From assembly GCA_029262995.1 (NCBI GenBank), contig JAJCYH010000016.1, positions 107,035-171,034 on the forward strand: a stretch of 64,000 nucleotides of DNA. Direction: 5' to 3'. Source of the DNA: Saprospiraceae bacterium. Lineage in GTDB: Bacteria; Bacteroidota; Bacteroidia; Chitinophagales; Saprospiraceae. Made by a program: the position numbers and the translations under genes. The notes beneath the pieces were generated by a model. The model was given only the letters and a program-made list of their open reading frames with translations, ran no database searches and had not been told where the DNA came from. Of this stretch, positions 45,577 to 55,391 are shown one piece after another (the first letter of the stretch is position 1; every line of letters starts with the position of its first letter).

Positions 45577-46936
45577 CCAAATATTGCTTAATCAATTCAA
45601 ATACTTCGGTTGTCCTAATTGGATGATCTAGAATTGGCTTGCTTAATAAAATAGGTACATGAAGATGATCTTTATGCAGAGAACCATGAGAGCCTTTGTG
45701 TTCTGGAATTTCCCAGAAGTCTCTAAGATCAAATCCCACATTTGCAGAAACAGCAATATCACCACTTCGCTTGCTGTCAAAAAGTTGTTTGCACTGAATC
45801 AATGCATCTGGGTAATCGGAATAAAGACAATAGTCGAATGTTTCTTTGGCATCAAGAAATCCTGGAGTCTCATCGATGCCAAATGGATTTCCACTTATAT
45901 GTTTGTAGGCTACTGTGTCATCTTGGATAAGAATATGTGCTTCACCTTCTTGATTAACCACTGAGAGGCTGGATTCATCATTGCGCATTACAATAAAATC
46001 AATGGCATCTTCACGGACTAAATTATCTAAGACCTGAGCATGTTTGGAATACAGGGCTGGTTTGTAATAAAGACTTTTTTGATCTAGGAATGATAGGGTA
46101 GCAAATGAATTTCCGGATATAAAAACGCTTACTTGTGGAAACAATGTCCAGATGCTTGGATACTCAAGAACGCGGTATTTGTTTTTCTTGAAGAAGCGAC
46201 CAAGGTCGAGATGTGTATGTGTTGATGTTAGACCATGATCACTAGCCATTACAATCATGGTATTGTCCCATTGTTTCAACTCTTTAAGTTTGGTGATGAC
46301 TTCTCCAAGGCTTCTATCTGCAATACGATAAGATTCAATTGTCCTTTCATCTTCATAATGATAGGTGTGAGAATCCCAGTCAATACTTGGGAATACAGCG
46401 AATATAAAACGAAATTGATTCTGAATGGCATGCATTAAATGGGCATGACCGATTTCATCAACGATATGATGCGTATGTTTAAAGTGAGCGTTAAAATATA
46501 ATTTTGACTTTTGCTTTTTTGTCAAATCGTTTTCTTCCTTAACACCTTTGGTTATCATATTATAGATGTTAAAGTTTTCTGGATAGATTTCAAGCAAGGA
46601 GGGGTAATCAGTATTCATGTCCTCATTAAAATATTTCGCCTCATAACCACAGTAAGATCGCATCGCATTTCTTTGCCACCTTCCTTTGAAGTATGCTTCT
46701 TTGTCAAACCATCTAATTCCGGTAATATCATGTTCTCCTGGGAATCGTCCAGTAAGAAATGGCAGATAGGCTGGACCAGTCGTTGAAGGAAAACAAGTAG
46801 TCCCCAACTGAAACGAGCCTTCTTCAAATAGATATTTTTTTATGTTTGGTAACTCGCCTTTTGCGACAAGCGATTGAAGAACATCAGGACGTGCGCCGTC
46901 AATCAAATAGAATATTACTTTTTTATCATTTCCCAT
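45566..46936 (-). CDS. Alkaline-phosphatase-superfamily phosphodiesterase
   Basis: A 456-residue protein of the type I phosphodiesterase/nucleotide pyrophosphatase family. The metal-binding start is VIFYLIDGARPDVLQ; the nucleophile threonine is likely in FPSTTGPAYLPFLTG. Further ligand segments are DWDSHTYHYED, MASDHGLTSTHTH and a C-terminal KGSHGSLHKDHLHVP. No signal peptide, so probably cytoplasmic. It has TAGCTTTG 8 bases upstream of the ATG, a good promoter element. Confidence 0.85.
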   Translation of the reverse strand: MGNDKKVIFYLIDGARPDVLQSLVAKGELPNIKKYLFEEGSFQLGTTCFPSTTGPAYLPFLTGRFPGEHDITGIRWFDKEAYFKGRWQRNAMRSYCGYEAKYFNEDMNTDYPSLLEIYPENFNIYNMITKGVKEENDLTKKQKSKLYFNAHFKHTHHIVDEIGHAHLMHAIQNQFRFIFAVFPSIDWDSHTYHYEDERTIESYRIADRSLGEVITKLKELKQWDNTMIVMASDHGLTSTHTHLDLGRFFKKNKYRVLEYPSIWTLFPQVSVFISGNSFATLSFLDQKSLYYKPALYSKHAQVLDNLVREDAIDFIVMRNDESSLSVVNQEGEAHILIQDDTVAYKHISGNPFGIDETPGFLDAKETFDYCLYSDYPDALIQCKQLFDSKRSGDIAVSANVGFDLRDFWEIPEHKGSHGSLHKDHLHVPILLSKPILDHPIRTTEVFELIKQYLDGQ

Positions 46937-46943
46937 AAGAATG

Positions 46944-46951
46944 CAAAGCTA
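46944..46951 (-). promoter_or_regulatory. Candidate -7 promoter element (TAGCTTTG on minus)
   Basis: Matches TAnnTTTG and lies 8 bases before the phosphodiesterase ATG, implying a very short leader. The -33 box is not clear. Confidence 0.4.
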
Positions 46952-46977
46952 TAAAACTCAGAGTAAACAGATGGTAT

Positions 46978-47802
46978 TTAGTTAGAAAGATGCAAAGCAA
47001 AATCTATGTTTTTATTTTGATCATTTTTATCCACAACGATAAGACCTAATTTGTAAAAATCTATAGAATAATTAACAGATTCATGGGCCTTGATAAACTC
47101 CCAAGCCTCTTTCATGTCGGTGGTCCAATTGATATCATCAAAAAGGATGATTCCCGGCGAAGAAAGTTTAGGCAATAGTTTTTCAAAATATTCAAGAGTA
47201 GCATTTTTTTGATGATTTCCGTCGATGAAAATCAACTGATAATTAAGTTCTTTGTCTAACACTGATTGAAAGGTCTGTTCATAAAGACCAAGGATTATTT
47301 CAAAGTTTTCTGGTGGAGTGATGCTATCGAAATGCTTCTGTGCGATTCTTTTGAGATCTGAAACACCCTCTAGGGTTATTAATTTTGAATTATGCTTGTG
47401 TTTTAATGCTTCAAGTATATAACCTCCAGAAACGCCAAGATTTGTCCCTATCTCGAGGAAGTTTTTGGTTTGACTTAGTTTGATTAAAAAATAATAAAAT
47501 TGGCACCAAACATATGGGGATGCAGCTTTTTGATATATAGAACTTACTTTTTTAAAGTCTCCTTTTTTAAAGATTTCGTAACTGACAATTGAATCATCTT
47601 TTTGTAAACGACGGGCATATTCTGATTGCCTTTGGAAAGCCACAGTATCAATTTTTTCGAAGCATTCTGATTTAACTTTAATAAATGAATCAACTATTAA
47701 ATCTAGAGTAGGATTTTGATATTCCTTTATTTTTCTTATTTCATTTCGTTGATTAAATCTTCTGTATAAGAATGTAAGGTGTTTAGAAATCTTCCCAATC
47801 AT
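46978..47802 (-). CDS. SAM-dependent methyltransferase (Methyltransf_24-like)
   Basis: A 274-residue methyltransferase with FLEIGTNLGVSGGYILEALK (SAM loop, about 122-141), the acidic SAM ribose-binding region and a conserved FIDGNHQKNATLEYFEKLLPKLSSPGIILFDD segment. The N-terminus (60-80 residues) is extra. Type Methyltransf_24, which methylates sugars or small molecules. It stands alone. Confidence 0.8.
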   Translation of the reverse strand: MIGKISKHLTFLYRRFNQRNEIRKIKEYQNPTLDLIVDSFIKVKSECFEKIDTVAFQRQSEYARRLQKDDSIVSYEIFKKGDFKKVSSIYQKAASPYVWCQFYYFLIKLSQTKNFLEIGTNLGVSGGYILEALKHKHNSKLITLEGVSDLKRIAQKHFDSITPPENFEIILGLYEQTFQSVLDKELNYQLIFIDGNHQKNATLEYFEKLLPKLSSPGIILFDDINWTTDMKEAWEFIKAHESVNYSIDFYKLGLIVVDKNDQNKNIDFALHLSN

Positions 47803-48072
47803 AGCTTGTCAATTCATGCTTATTCATAAAAAAGACATATTTAGCTATTTTTAATATAATAATTGAATAGTTTGATGATATATGAAACTTTTTTATAATA
47901 TTTTCGTTAAAACAATTGACTAATGAGGAATAACTATATACCTTAGCAGTCAAGACGATCAATCTCAAGTATCATATAAATATTGTTTTTGATTATAAAA
48001 ATATATCACTTTGTTATGACTAACATAGTGTCGATATAAAGAAGTAGTTTTCTTATTTTGAGACCTTAGTCG

Positions 48073-48104
48073 AAATAGCCTGAGTTATAGAACTTGGGCT
48101 ATTC
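48073..48104 (-). terminator. Hairpin terminator for the MFS gene
   Basis: AATAGCC/GGCTATT arms with inner AGTT/AACT pairing lie 7 bases beyond the stop of the MFS gene. Confidence 0.55.
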
Positions 48105-48110
48105 GCATTT

Positions 48111-49325
48111 TTAGGAACTAGCTACTTTTGTCCAAATGATCATAAGACTAGCAACTACACAAGCAATTCCTCCAGTATACCATATCCATTCAAATCCGTT
48201 AATGTCAACGATTTTAAACCATAATATAGGAGCAACAACATGAGCCAGTGAAAAAGTAACCGTATAAAAGCCCATATATTTGCCTCGGTTTCTTTCGTTT
48301 GAAAAAGTCATGGCATATGTATTTGAAAAAGGAAAACTTAGGATTTCGCCAATGGTTATAACCAGAGTAAAAACGAGTGCTGCAGTAAGGGCATGAGGAA
48401 AAATTGGGAAGGCAAAAAAGCTGATACCAATTAAAATACCACCAATAACAATAAGACTTACTGGACGAAAGTATCTTTCAAGAAAGAATATCAAAGGCAT
48501 TTCAATGAGGAATATGATAAGACCATTTAGTCCCATGACAAGACCTACCAAGGATTCGTCAAATCCTAGTCCAGACTTATAGTACAGAGGAACGACATAA
48601 ATGAAAAGGAGGAATACTGTAGCAATAACAAACCAAAGACTTAAATAGGCTAGATATGGGATATCATGCCATGGTTGCTTTTTGATAATTACCTCATCAG
48701 TATCATCATGTTTTTCAATTTTTTTCTTTTTGTTTTTGAAAAAAGAATAGAAGATAATTCCTGCAGAACAGGTTGATATAGCATTAAAGATGAATAAGAA
48801 ATTATAACCTAAAATTGATGCCACATATCCGCCCAAAAAGGGACCAAAGGCATAACCAAGATTAATGGCCAATCTGATCAAGCCAATGGATCTTGTTAGG
48901 TTTTGGGGTTTAGAAAACGCCTCTATGGCCGTAAGGTTAGCTGGACGGAACATATCAGCAATAAGGCTTATAGCAAAGAATCCAAAACACAATGATGCAA
49001 AGCTGTTTAAGTTCATTACCATCAAAAAACTTGCTGAACTCAATAGGAGACTTATTAACATAACACGGTAGTATCCTATTAAATCGGTAAGCCACCCACC
49101 AATTAATGCACCTGATACGGAACCCAATCCAAAAAATGCCATGATAATACCGCATTGGCTAAAAGAGAGTCCCTTTTCTAGGTTTAGGTAAATGCTCAGG
49201 AATGGTAAAACCATTGCACCACTTCTATTTACGAACATTACAAGAGATAAAAGCCAAATATCCTTTGATAGATCTTTGTAAGATTGTATGTAATATTTGT
49301 GAAACACTGTAATAGAATTAAGCAT
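48111..49325 (-). CDS. MFS transporter
   Basis: A 404-residue major-facilitator protein with 12 predicted helices. The inter-helix motif GSVSGALIGGWLTDLIGYYRVML is the MFS signature A. A long, charged central loop (KNKKKKIEKHDDTDE) separates the two halves. Likely a drug or metabolite exporter. Substrate unknown. Confidence 0.8.
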   Translation of the reverse strand: MLNSITVFHKYYIQSYKDLSKDIWLLSLVMFVNRSGAMVLPFLSIYLNLEKGLSFSQCGIIMAFFGLGSVSGALIGGWLTDLIGYYRVMLISLLLSSASFLMVMNLNSFASLCFGFFAISLIADMFRPANLTAIEAFSKPQNLTRSIGLIRLAINLGYAFGPFLGGYVASILGYNFLFIFNAISTCSAGIIFYSFFKNKKKKIEKHDDTDEVIIKKQPWHDIPYLAYLSLWFVIATVFLLFIYVVPLYYKSGLGFDESLVGLVMGLNGLIIFLIEMPLIFFLERYFRPVSLIVIGGILIGISFFAFPIFPHALTAALVFTLVITIGEILSFPFSNTYAMTFSNERNRGKYMGFYTVTFSLAHVVAPILWFKIVDINGFEWIWYTGGIACVVASLMIIWTKVASS

Positions 49326-49387
49326 TGAACTTAATAAAAAACAAAGAATAGAAGACAGATTATTTGACTAGAAAATAGTGAATCTAC

Positions 49388-50164
49388 TTATTTTTCAGAT
49401 TCAAGGTTTTTCAGGGCATTTTCCTTTAATCTTTGAAGGAATGGACTTGCAAAAATAAATTCCTGTAGGGTTTCATTTGGGCTTTCTAATACTTCAGATT
49501 TGTTGCCTTTCCATTCCAGCTTGCCTTCATTTAAAAAGCAAATATTATCCCCTATTTCCATCACTGAGTTCATATCATGTGTGTTGATAATTGTAGTGAT
49601 GTTGTTGTCTTTGGTAATGCTTGAAAGCAGTTCATCAATTCTGATGGCTGTTTTGGGGTCAAGACCTGAATTGGGTTCATCAGCAAACAGATATTTAGGT
49701 TTAAGTACGATGGAACGAGCAATTCCTACACGTTTTTGCATGCCTCCTGAAATTTCAGAGGGGTATTTATTGTTTATACCTTCTAAATTGACACGTTCCA
49801 GACAAAAGTTAACTCTAGTTCTTTTCTCCTTAAGCGTTTTTTTGGTAAACATGTCTAAGGGAAATCTGATATTTTCTTCAATAGTCATAGAATCAAACAA
49901 AGCATTTCCTTGAAACAACATTCCAACTTGCATTCTTAGAGTAATCAATTCATGTTTGTTCATTGAACAAAGATCATCATCGTCATACCACACATGACCC
50001 TTGGTGGGCTTGATTAAACCGACGAGAATTTTCAGGAGTACGGTTTTCCCAGCACCAGACTTTCCGATGATTAGATTGGTTTTACCTTCTTCAAAAAGGA
50101 AGTCAATTCCTTTTAAGATTTCGGCGTCCTTAAATGATTTATATATGCCTTCAACTCTAATCAT
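49388..50164 (-). CDS. ABC transporter ATPase, MlaF-like
   Basis: A 258-residue ATP-binding subunit with Walker A GKSGAGKTVLLK, signature SGGMQKRVGIARSI, Walker B YLFADEPNSGLDP and a terminal helix extension. Closest by layout to MlaF/Ttg2A, which power lipid transport between membranes. Its ATG overlaps the stop of the permease gene by one base. No MlaD-type substrate-binding gene is seen next to it. Confidence 0.85.
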   Translation of the reverse strand: MIRVEGIYKSFKDAEILKGIDFLFEEGKTNLIIGKSGAGKTVLLKILVGLIKPTKGHVWYDDDDLCSMNKHELITLRMQVGMLFQGNALFDSMTIEENIRFPLDMFTKKTLKEKRTRVNFCLERVNLEGINNKYPSEISGGMQKRVGIARSIVLKPKYLFADEPNSGLDPKTAIRIDELLSSITKDNNITTIINTHDMNSVMEIGDNICFLNEGKLEWKGNKSEVLESPNETLQEFIFASPFLQRLKENALKNLESEK

Positions 50165-50898
50165 TATCCTGTAAGTATTACGGCTAAGAAATAATCAGCC
50201 ATAAGAATGACTATGATTCCAAAAACAACAGCTCGCGTACTTGCATGTCCTAGTTCAATACTTCCTCCTTTTACAAAATAGCCTTGATAGCAAGCAATGG
50301 AAGTCAGAATGTAAGAGAATACAAATGCCTTTACATACATCATTTTAACATTTTGAGGTTTAAAGAACGACCTCAAACCTTGGATAAATTCTTCATGTGA
50401 AAAACTTCCAGAATAAATTGTTGCTATATAACCACCCACGATACTTACAAGTGCTGCAAGAGAAACCAAGATTGGTATTACTATTAATGCGGCAGTGATT
50501 TTGGGCATTACTAGATAGGATGATGTATTTACACCCATTATTTCCATGGCATCAATGTGCTCTTTTTGACGCATACCTCCTATTTCTGAGGCCATGTTAC
50601 TGCCTACCTTACCTGCAAGGATGATTGAAGTAAATGTAACGGCTAGCTCGATAATGGCCATATCTCTTACGATATAACCTATATAATACTTAGGAATAAA
50701 GGTTCCTGAAAGCTGATATGTAAATTGTACAGCAGTAACGGCCCCGATAAAAATGTTGACAACAAATATGATCATCAAAGAACCAATGCCGATGTCATAC
50801 ATCTGACGGATGGTTTCCTTGTAATACATAGACCAGTTTTCTGGTTTCCTAAATATCATGGAATGCCACATTATAAAACGACCGATATGGTATAACAT
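50164..50898 (-). CDS. MlaE/YrbE-like ABC permease
   Basis: A 244-residue permease with about five to six helices and the MlaE-type segments VQFTYQLSGTFIPKYYIGY and GSNMASEIGGMRQKEHIDAMEIMGV. Forms the transmembrane part of an Mla/MCE lipid transporter together with the downstream ATPase. Confidence 0.85.
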   Translation of the reverse strand: MLYHIGRFIMWHSMIFRKPENWSMYYKETIRQMYDIGIGSLMIIFVVNIFIGAVTAVQFTYQLSGTFIPKYYIGYIVRDMAIIELAVTFTSIILAGKVGSNMASEIGGMRQKEHIDAMEIMGVNTSSYLVMPKITAALIVIPILVSLAALVSIVGGYIATIYSGSFSHEEFIQGLRSFFKPQNVKMMYVKAFVFSYILTSIACYQGYFVKGGSIELGHASTRAVVFGIIVILMADYFLAVILTG

Positions 50899-51051
50899 AT
50901 TAATAAGTAAAAACTTTAGTATGCGAAAGTAAAGTTAAACGTCCACATATTTCATTTAATAATTGAAAATTGAGATTTGACAATTATTAAACGCCATTTT
51001 CAATTCTCAAACAACCTATCTCAGGAAAAGTATATTTTTGATAAAAAAAAC

Positions 51052-51753
51052 ATGAATGCAATTATTACTGGGGCAACAAAAGGAATTGGTTGGGAAGTTG
51101 CTAAAAAATTTGCTGAAAACAATATCAATCTTGTACTGTGTTCTAGAAACATTGAAGAACTAAATGTTGTAGAGGAAAACTTAGCTAAAATAAATCAAAA
51201 CATTAAAATTTATGTATTTGAATCAGACCTATCAGAAAAGCAACAAACCCTTGCTTTCGCAGATTTCTGTTTGAATTCTTTTGATCAAATAGACATATTG
51301 GTCAATAATGCAGGTGTTTTTCTTCCAGGAATACTCATGGACGAAAACAATGGAGCATTAGAAACAATGATTGATACTAATCTTTATAGCGCCTATCATT
51401 TGAGCAGAAAGATTGTGCCAACAATGATTGAAAGACGATCTGGGTTTATCATTAATATAGCATCTATCGCAAGTATTATGGCATACCCAGGGGGAGGATC
51501 ATATACGATTTCTAAATTTGCTTTACGAGGATTTTCAAAAGTTCTTCGTGAGGAATTAAAGGAATACAATATCAAGGTTACCACAGTCATGCCTGGAGCA
51601 ACTTGGTCTAATACATGGGCAGGCGTCGACCTACCTAAGGAAAGATTAATGCAAGCGAGCGATATTGCTGAAAGTATATGGACGGTTTTTAAGCTTAGCC
51701 CCTCTGCCGTTATTGAGGAAATTACCATCAGACCTCAATTGGGGGATTTGTAA
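51052..51753 (+). CDS. Short-chain dehydrogenase/reductase
   Basis: About 233 residues from the ATG at 51052 (MNAIITGATKGIGWEVAKKF); the longer frame from 50977 is not needed. Contains the cofactor motif TGATKGIG, NNAG, and catalytic Tyr-x-x-x-Lys in SYTISK. Typical SDR; substrate unknown. Divergent from the MlaE gene and followed by the DUF429 gene. Confidence 0.85.
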   Translation: MNAIITGATKGIGWEVAKKFAENNINLVLCSRNIEELNVVEENLAKINQNIKIYVFESDLSEKQQTLAFADFCLNSFDQIDILVNNAGVFLPGILMDENNGALETMIDTNLYSAYHLSRKIVPTMIERRSGFIINIASIASIMAYPGGGSYTISKFALRGFSKVLREELKEYNIKVTTVMPGATWSNTWAGVDLPKERLMQASDIAESIWTVFKLSPSAVIEEITIRPQLGDL

Positions 51754-51771
51754 TGTACATATTTGATAATT

Positions 51772-52356
51772 ATGCTTAGCGCAAAATTTAATTTTGTTGG
51801 TGTTGACTATGGTTCCAAATTAGCCGGAACTACCGTAATTTGTTATCACAGTGATAGTGGATTTGTCATATTGCAATCTGAAAAAAACCAGGATGCAGAT
51901 TTATGGTTAAAGGAACAATTAAGCAAGATTAATCCTCAAGTTGTATTTTTTGATGCACCATTAAGTTTGCCAGGTGCTTACTTTAAGAGAGGAGATGATT
52001 TTTATTATAGAGAATCAGACAGGCTTTGTAAAGCTATGTCCCCAATGTTTTTAGGTGGACTAACAGCAAGGGCGATAAAACTAAAATCTGAATTGTTACA
52101 ATTTGTGTTTCATGAATGTTATCCTGGAGCTTTGGCAAGGCAGGTCTATAAACTAGGCGATCATTACAATAAGAAAAAGTCCCTTACAATACAAGCGGTA
52201 GAGTCAATTATTTCACACATTCCAGTTAATGAGAAACCAGTACTTTCTAACTGGCATCAGTTTGATGCTTTACTCTGCTGGTTAACGGGCCATAGACATA
52301 CTAATGGTGAAAGCATTCTATTGGGAGATTCAGAGGAAGGGTTAATTATATTGTAA
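51772..52356 (+). CDS. DUF429 family protein
   Basis: About 194 residues from the ATG at 51772 (MLSAKFNFVGVDYGSKLAG). Contains FFDAPLSLPGAYFKRG and CYPGALARQVYKLG, typical of DUF429, an RNase H-like-fold family. Its function is not known. It ends one base before the convergent response-regulator gene. Confidence 0.75.
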   Translation: MLSAKFNFVGVDYGSKLAGTTVICYHSDSGFVILQSEKNQDADLWLKEQLSKINPQVVFFDAPLSLPGAYFKRGDDFYYRESDRLCKAMSPMFLGGLTARAIKLKSELLQFVFHECYPGALARQVYKLGDHYNKKKSLTIQAVESIISHIPVNEKPVLSNWHQFDALLCWLTGHRHTNGESILLGDSEEGLIIL

Positions 52357-52357
52357 A

Positions 52358-53038
52358 TTATTTTTCATTTAAGCGGAATCCAACACCATGAATATTTTCT
52401 ATGCTAATATCATCATCATCTTTTAAATATTTTCTCAATCTGCTAATAAATACATCCATACTTCTACCCATAAAGTAGTCATTTTCTCCCCATATTCTTT
52501 CCAGAATGGTTGATCGTTCAGTGATCTTGTTTTTATTGATGATTAATAGCTTTAAAAGATCAGCTTCTTTTTTTGTCATTTGACAGGATTGATCACCATT
52601 TATCAAATTTAGATTGTCAGCATCAAGTTCATACTTTCCAATTTTCAAAATGTTAACTTCCTGTTTACCAATAATATATTTCCTCTTCAAGAAAACCTGT
52701 ATCTTTAAAAGCAATTCTTCTATACTGAATGGCTTGGTGATATAATCATCAGCACCCATCTTTAATCCTTTTATTCGATCTTCTTTTAAGGATTTTGCTG
52801 TCAAAAAGATAATAGGAATTTCAGAGTGTCTACTACGGATTTCTTCTGCAACTGCAAATCCATCCATTTCTGGTAGCATGACATCAATCAGGCAAAGATC
52901 GAAACTGTCATTTCTGAATAACTTGATAGCTTCTTTTCCTGTTTTGGCATGACTGACTTTTAAACCATTTAGTTCCAGATTGTCTTTAGTTACAAATCCT
53001 AGAACTTCATCATCTTCAACGTAAAGAATATGCGACAT
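52358..53038 (-). CDS. OmpR-family response regulator (RprY-like)
   Basis: A 226-residue regulator with a receiver domain (phospho-acceptor Asp52 in DLCLIDVMLPEMDG) and a winged-helix domain with MTKKEADLLKLLIINKNKIT. Follows its kinase on the same strand, so RprX/RprY-like. Its ATG lies 1 base after the kinase stop. Confidence 0.85.
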   Translation of the reverse strand: MSHILYVEDDEVLGFVTKDNLELNGLKVSHAKTGKEAIKLFRNDSFDLCLIDVMLPEMDGFAVAEEIRSRHSEIPIIFLTAKSLKEDRIKGLKMGADDYITKPFSIEELLLKIQVFLKRKYIIGKQEVNILKIGKYELDADNLNLINGDQSCQMTKKEADLLKLLIINKNKITERSTILERIWGENDYFMGRSMDVFISRLRKYLKDDDDISIENIHGVGFRLNEK

Positions 53039-53039
53039 A

Positions 53040-54320
53040 TCAGTTGTTTATTTTAGTGCGATTTTCTGGAAATATAATAATAAATGAAGTTCCTATGGAT
53101 TCTTCGGATTTAATATCTATTTTCCAATTGTGTGCATCACAAATATTTTTAACATAAAACAAACCCAAACCAAAACCTTTGACATCATGAATATTTCCAG
53201 TCGACACACGGTAAAATTTCTCAAATATTTTTTTCAGATTCTCCTTCTTTATTCCAATTCCATTATCGTTAATTGATAGATGTAACTCCTTGTTTACTTT
53301 TTCAATGGTAATTTCAATTATTGGTCGATTGATACAGTATTTGAGAGCATTATCAAGAATGTTTGACAGCACGTTGGTCAGATGTAATTTGTCTGCTTTG
53401 ATTATTGAAGACTTAAGATTGGTATTTAAGGAAAGTACTCCATTGACATCATCAAATTTAATTTTTTCAAGGCTGATAATTCTTTTGATTAATTCAACAA
53501 TATCTAAAGGCTCTAGATTGAGTTTAAACTGATCTTTTTCAAGTCTAGCGATGTTTAATACTTTCTCAACTTGATTATTTAATCTTTCATTTTGATTTTT
53601 TATAATGTCAGCATATTGCTTGATTCTGTTTTGTGAACCTTTTGAGTCAGAAATAATAACATCAGACGCTATCTTGATAGAGGATATTGGTGTTTTAAAC
53701 TCATGTGTCATATTGTTAATAAAATCCTTTTGAAGATCCGTTAGTTTCTGCTGTCTTAATATTACCCAGACGGCATACATGAACATTAAGACGGCAAGGA
53801 TGGTAATTAAACTAAAAATAATGTTTGATCTTAAGTCATTAATCAGATAACTATCTCTCTTTGGAAAACTTACTACAAAATAGTAGATGAGATCATCAAA
53901 TTTTGGAAGATTTTCAGATCGTATAAAGTTATCTTGACCCGTACTTAAGTTACATAGGTTATGATAAGCCAGCTGATCATTTGCACAATCATAGACAGCA
54001 TATTCGAATACTGTGTTAAGAGAAGCCTCATCAAAGGTTCGTATCAGAAAATCTTCTAAGATATTGGCATCAATGGCACTGTTAACATTTACAGCATAAT
54101 TTGAAGATCTTTTTTGAATTAAGTTGCTTTTAGGCAGTTCAGTTTTGTTAACATCTGCAATTTTAACGGCAACTTGTCTTAATGACCTAATTACCATATT
54201 GTCAAATTCGTCATTTTTTATACGCCAAGTTTCAATCAACCAAAAGGATTGAAAAAGCATCACCCCGCAAATGGCTAGGGAGCCTAAAATTAATATGAGT
54301 TTAATGGATTGATTAGGCAT
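53040..54320 (-). CDS. RprX-like sensor histidine kinase
   Basis: A 426-residue kinase with two membrane helices (about 7-27 and 167-188), a periplasmic sensor domain of about 130 residues, a HisKA segment with phosphorylatable His206 in NMTHEFKTPISSIK, and an HATPase_c domain (LSINDNGIGIKKENL, GFGLGLFYVKNIC). It overlaps the regulator region by operon arrangement. Confidence 0.88.
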   Translation of the reverse strand: MPNQSIKLILILGSLAICGVMLFQSFWLIETWRIKNDEFDNMVIRSLRQVAVKIADVNKTELPKSNLIQKRSSNYAVNVNSAIDANILEDFLIRTFDEASLNTVFEYAVYDCANDQLAYHNLCNLSTGQDNFIRSENLPKFDDLIYYFVVSFPKRDSYLINDLRSNIIFSLITILAVLMFMYAVWVILRQQKLTDLQKDFINNMTHEFKTPISSIKIASDVIISDSKGSQNRIKQYADIIKNQNERLNNQVEKVLNIARLEKDQFKLNLEPLDIVELIKRIISLEKIKFDDVNGVLSLNTNLKSSIIKADKLHLTNVLSNILDNALKYCINRPIIEITIEKVNKELHLSINDNGIGIKKENLKKIFEKFYRVSTGNIHDVKGFGLGLFYVKNICDAHNWKIDIKSEESIGTSFIIIFPENRTKINN

Positions 54321-54458
54321 TTATAGAAATACTAGTTCAATGTAAGCCAAATATTTGATCAAAATGGCAATTTTAACTTCATTCGTAAATGCTTTTAAAA
54401 TGCTTGACGATTCATTAACATTTCGTTGATTGCAAGATAATCACAGCATTTTATTTAA

Positions 54459-54466
54459 TAGCTTTG
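54459..54466 (+). promoter_or_regulatory. TAGCTTTG element at the DUF4271 start
   Basis: Matches TAnnTTTG and ends 2 bases before the first ATG at 54468. Transcription would begin near 54472, so the transcript could be nearly leaderless. No clear -33 box. Confidence 0.35.
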
Positions 54467-54467
54467 T

Positions 54468-55370
54468 ATGATGAAGCTATTTCTGTTTTCATTTTTATTT
54501 TTAATCACTGGTTTTTCATCTGTGAATGCACAGAGATCAAACCCCTTTGACATAAAGCGAACGGATACAGTAGAACAAGTAGACGCAAGCTCTGGTTTGA
54601 TTGAAACCATTAAGCCGGAGACAAAACTAGATACAGAAAACCCATTTACGGTTTCACATATCCCAATCCGCAAGAATCAGTATAAGCAAATTGAGCAATT
54701 AGCAATTAAGGACAGCAGAGAAAAGGAAAATATTTCTATATCCTACCTACCTTTGTGGCTAGTCGTTTTTTCATTAAGCTTGCTAGCATTTTTACTATTT
54801 AAAAAGAAAGACCATATCTATACGCTTATAAGGTCAATTTTTAATGACAATTATATGAGACTTATCGCCTATGAAGAATCATCAGGGCTTTCATTGGTTT
54901 ATTTAATGGGGTATTTGTTATTCGTAGTAAATTTTTCACTTTTTATATTTCTAGTTTACAATAAGCTTATCAGCGTAGAGCTGTCTATCGGTTTTTATTG
55001 GTTTTTTATTATTTGTTGTGTTTATTTTATTGGGAAACATATCATTCTAAGTTTGTTCTCATTGTTATTTGAATTTCATAAAGAAGCGCAGGTTTATGGA
55101 TTTACTATAAGTACTGTGAATAACATGTTAGCTTTGTTTTTTCTTTGTATTAATATCATTTTACTGTTTGGACCAGAGGTCTGGATCAAACCACTAGGAT
55201 TATTTGGAATATTTATTTTTATAATTGGTTTGTTTTCAAGGTATTATAAAGGATTGGGTATTGGGAGGAAATATTTAAATGCCAACTTTTTTCATTTTTT
55301 TCTATATTTTTGCGCTTTTGAATTTTCACCCTGGCTAATTATATATAGCTTTTTGAGAGACTTTATTTGA
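54468..55370 (+). CDS. DUF4271 family membrane protein
   Basis: A 300-residue exported protein beginning MKLFLFSFLFLITGFSSVNA (signal peptide) followed by a soluble region and about six to seven helices in the C-terminal 200 residues. DUF4271 next to hemD is common in Bacteroidota. Two Met codons (54468, 54471) begin the frame. Confidence 0.75.
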   Translation: MMKLFLFSFLFLITGFSSVNAQRSNPFDIKRTDTVEQVDASSGLIETIKPETKLDTENPFTVSHIPIRKNQYKQIEQLAIKDSREKENISISYLPLWLVVFSLSLLAFLLFKKKDHIYTLIRSIFNDNYMRLIAYEESSGLSLVYLMGYLLFVVNFSLFIFLVYNKLISVELSIGFYWFFIICCVYFIGKHIILSLFSLLFEFHKEAQVYGFTISTVNNMLALFFLCINIILLFGPEVWIKPLGLFGIFIFIIGLFSRYYKGLGIGRKYLNANFFHFFLYFCAFEFSPWLIIYSFLRDFI

Positions 55371-55391
55371 AAATTATCGTTAGGCACTTTT

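Noticed and set aside
45659..46786. Several plus-strand frames inside the phosphodiesterase gene
   Set aside because: Shadows on the opposite strand of a well-supported gene.
47783..47968. 61-codon minus-strand frame overlapping the methyltransferase start
   Set aside because: Overlaps a well-supported gene and has no coding features.
54455..54673. Minus-strand frame at the DUF4271 start
   Set aside because: Antisense to the DUF4271 gene, which has a signal peptide, family match and promoter element.
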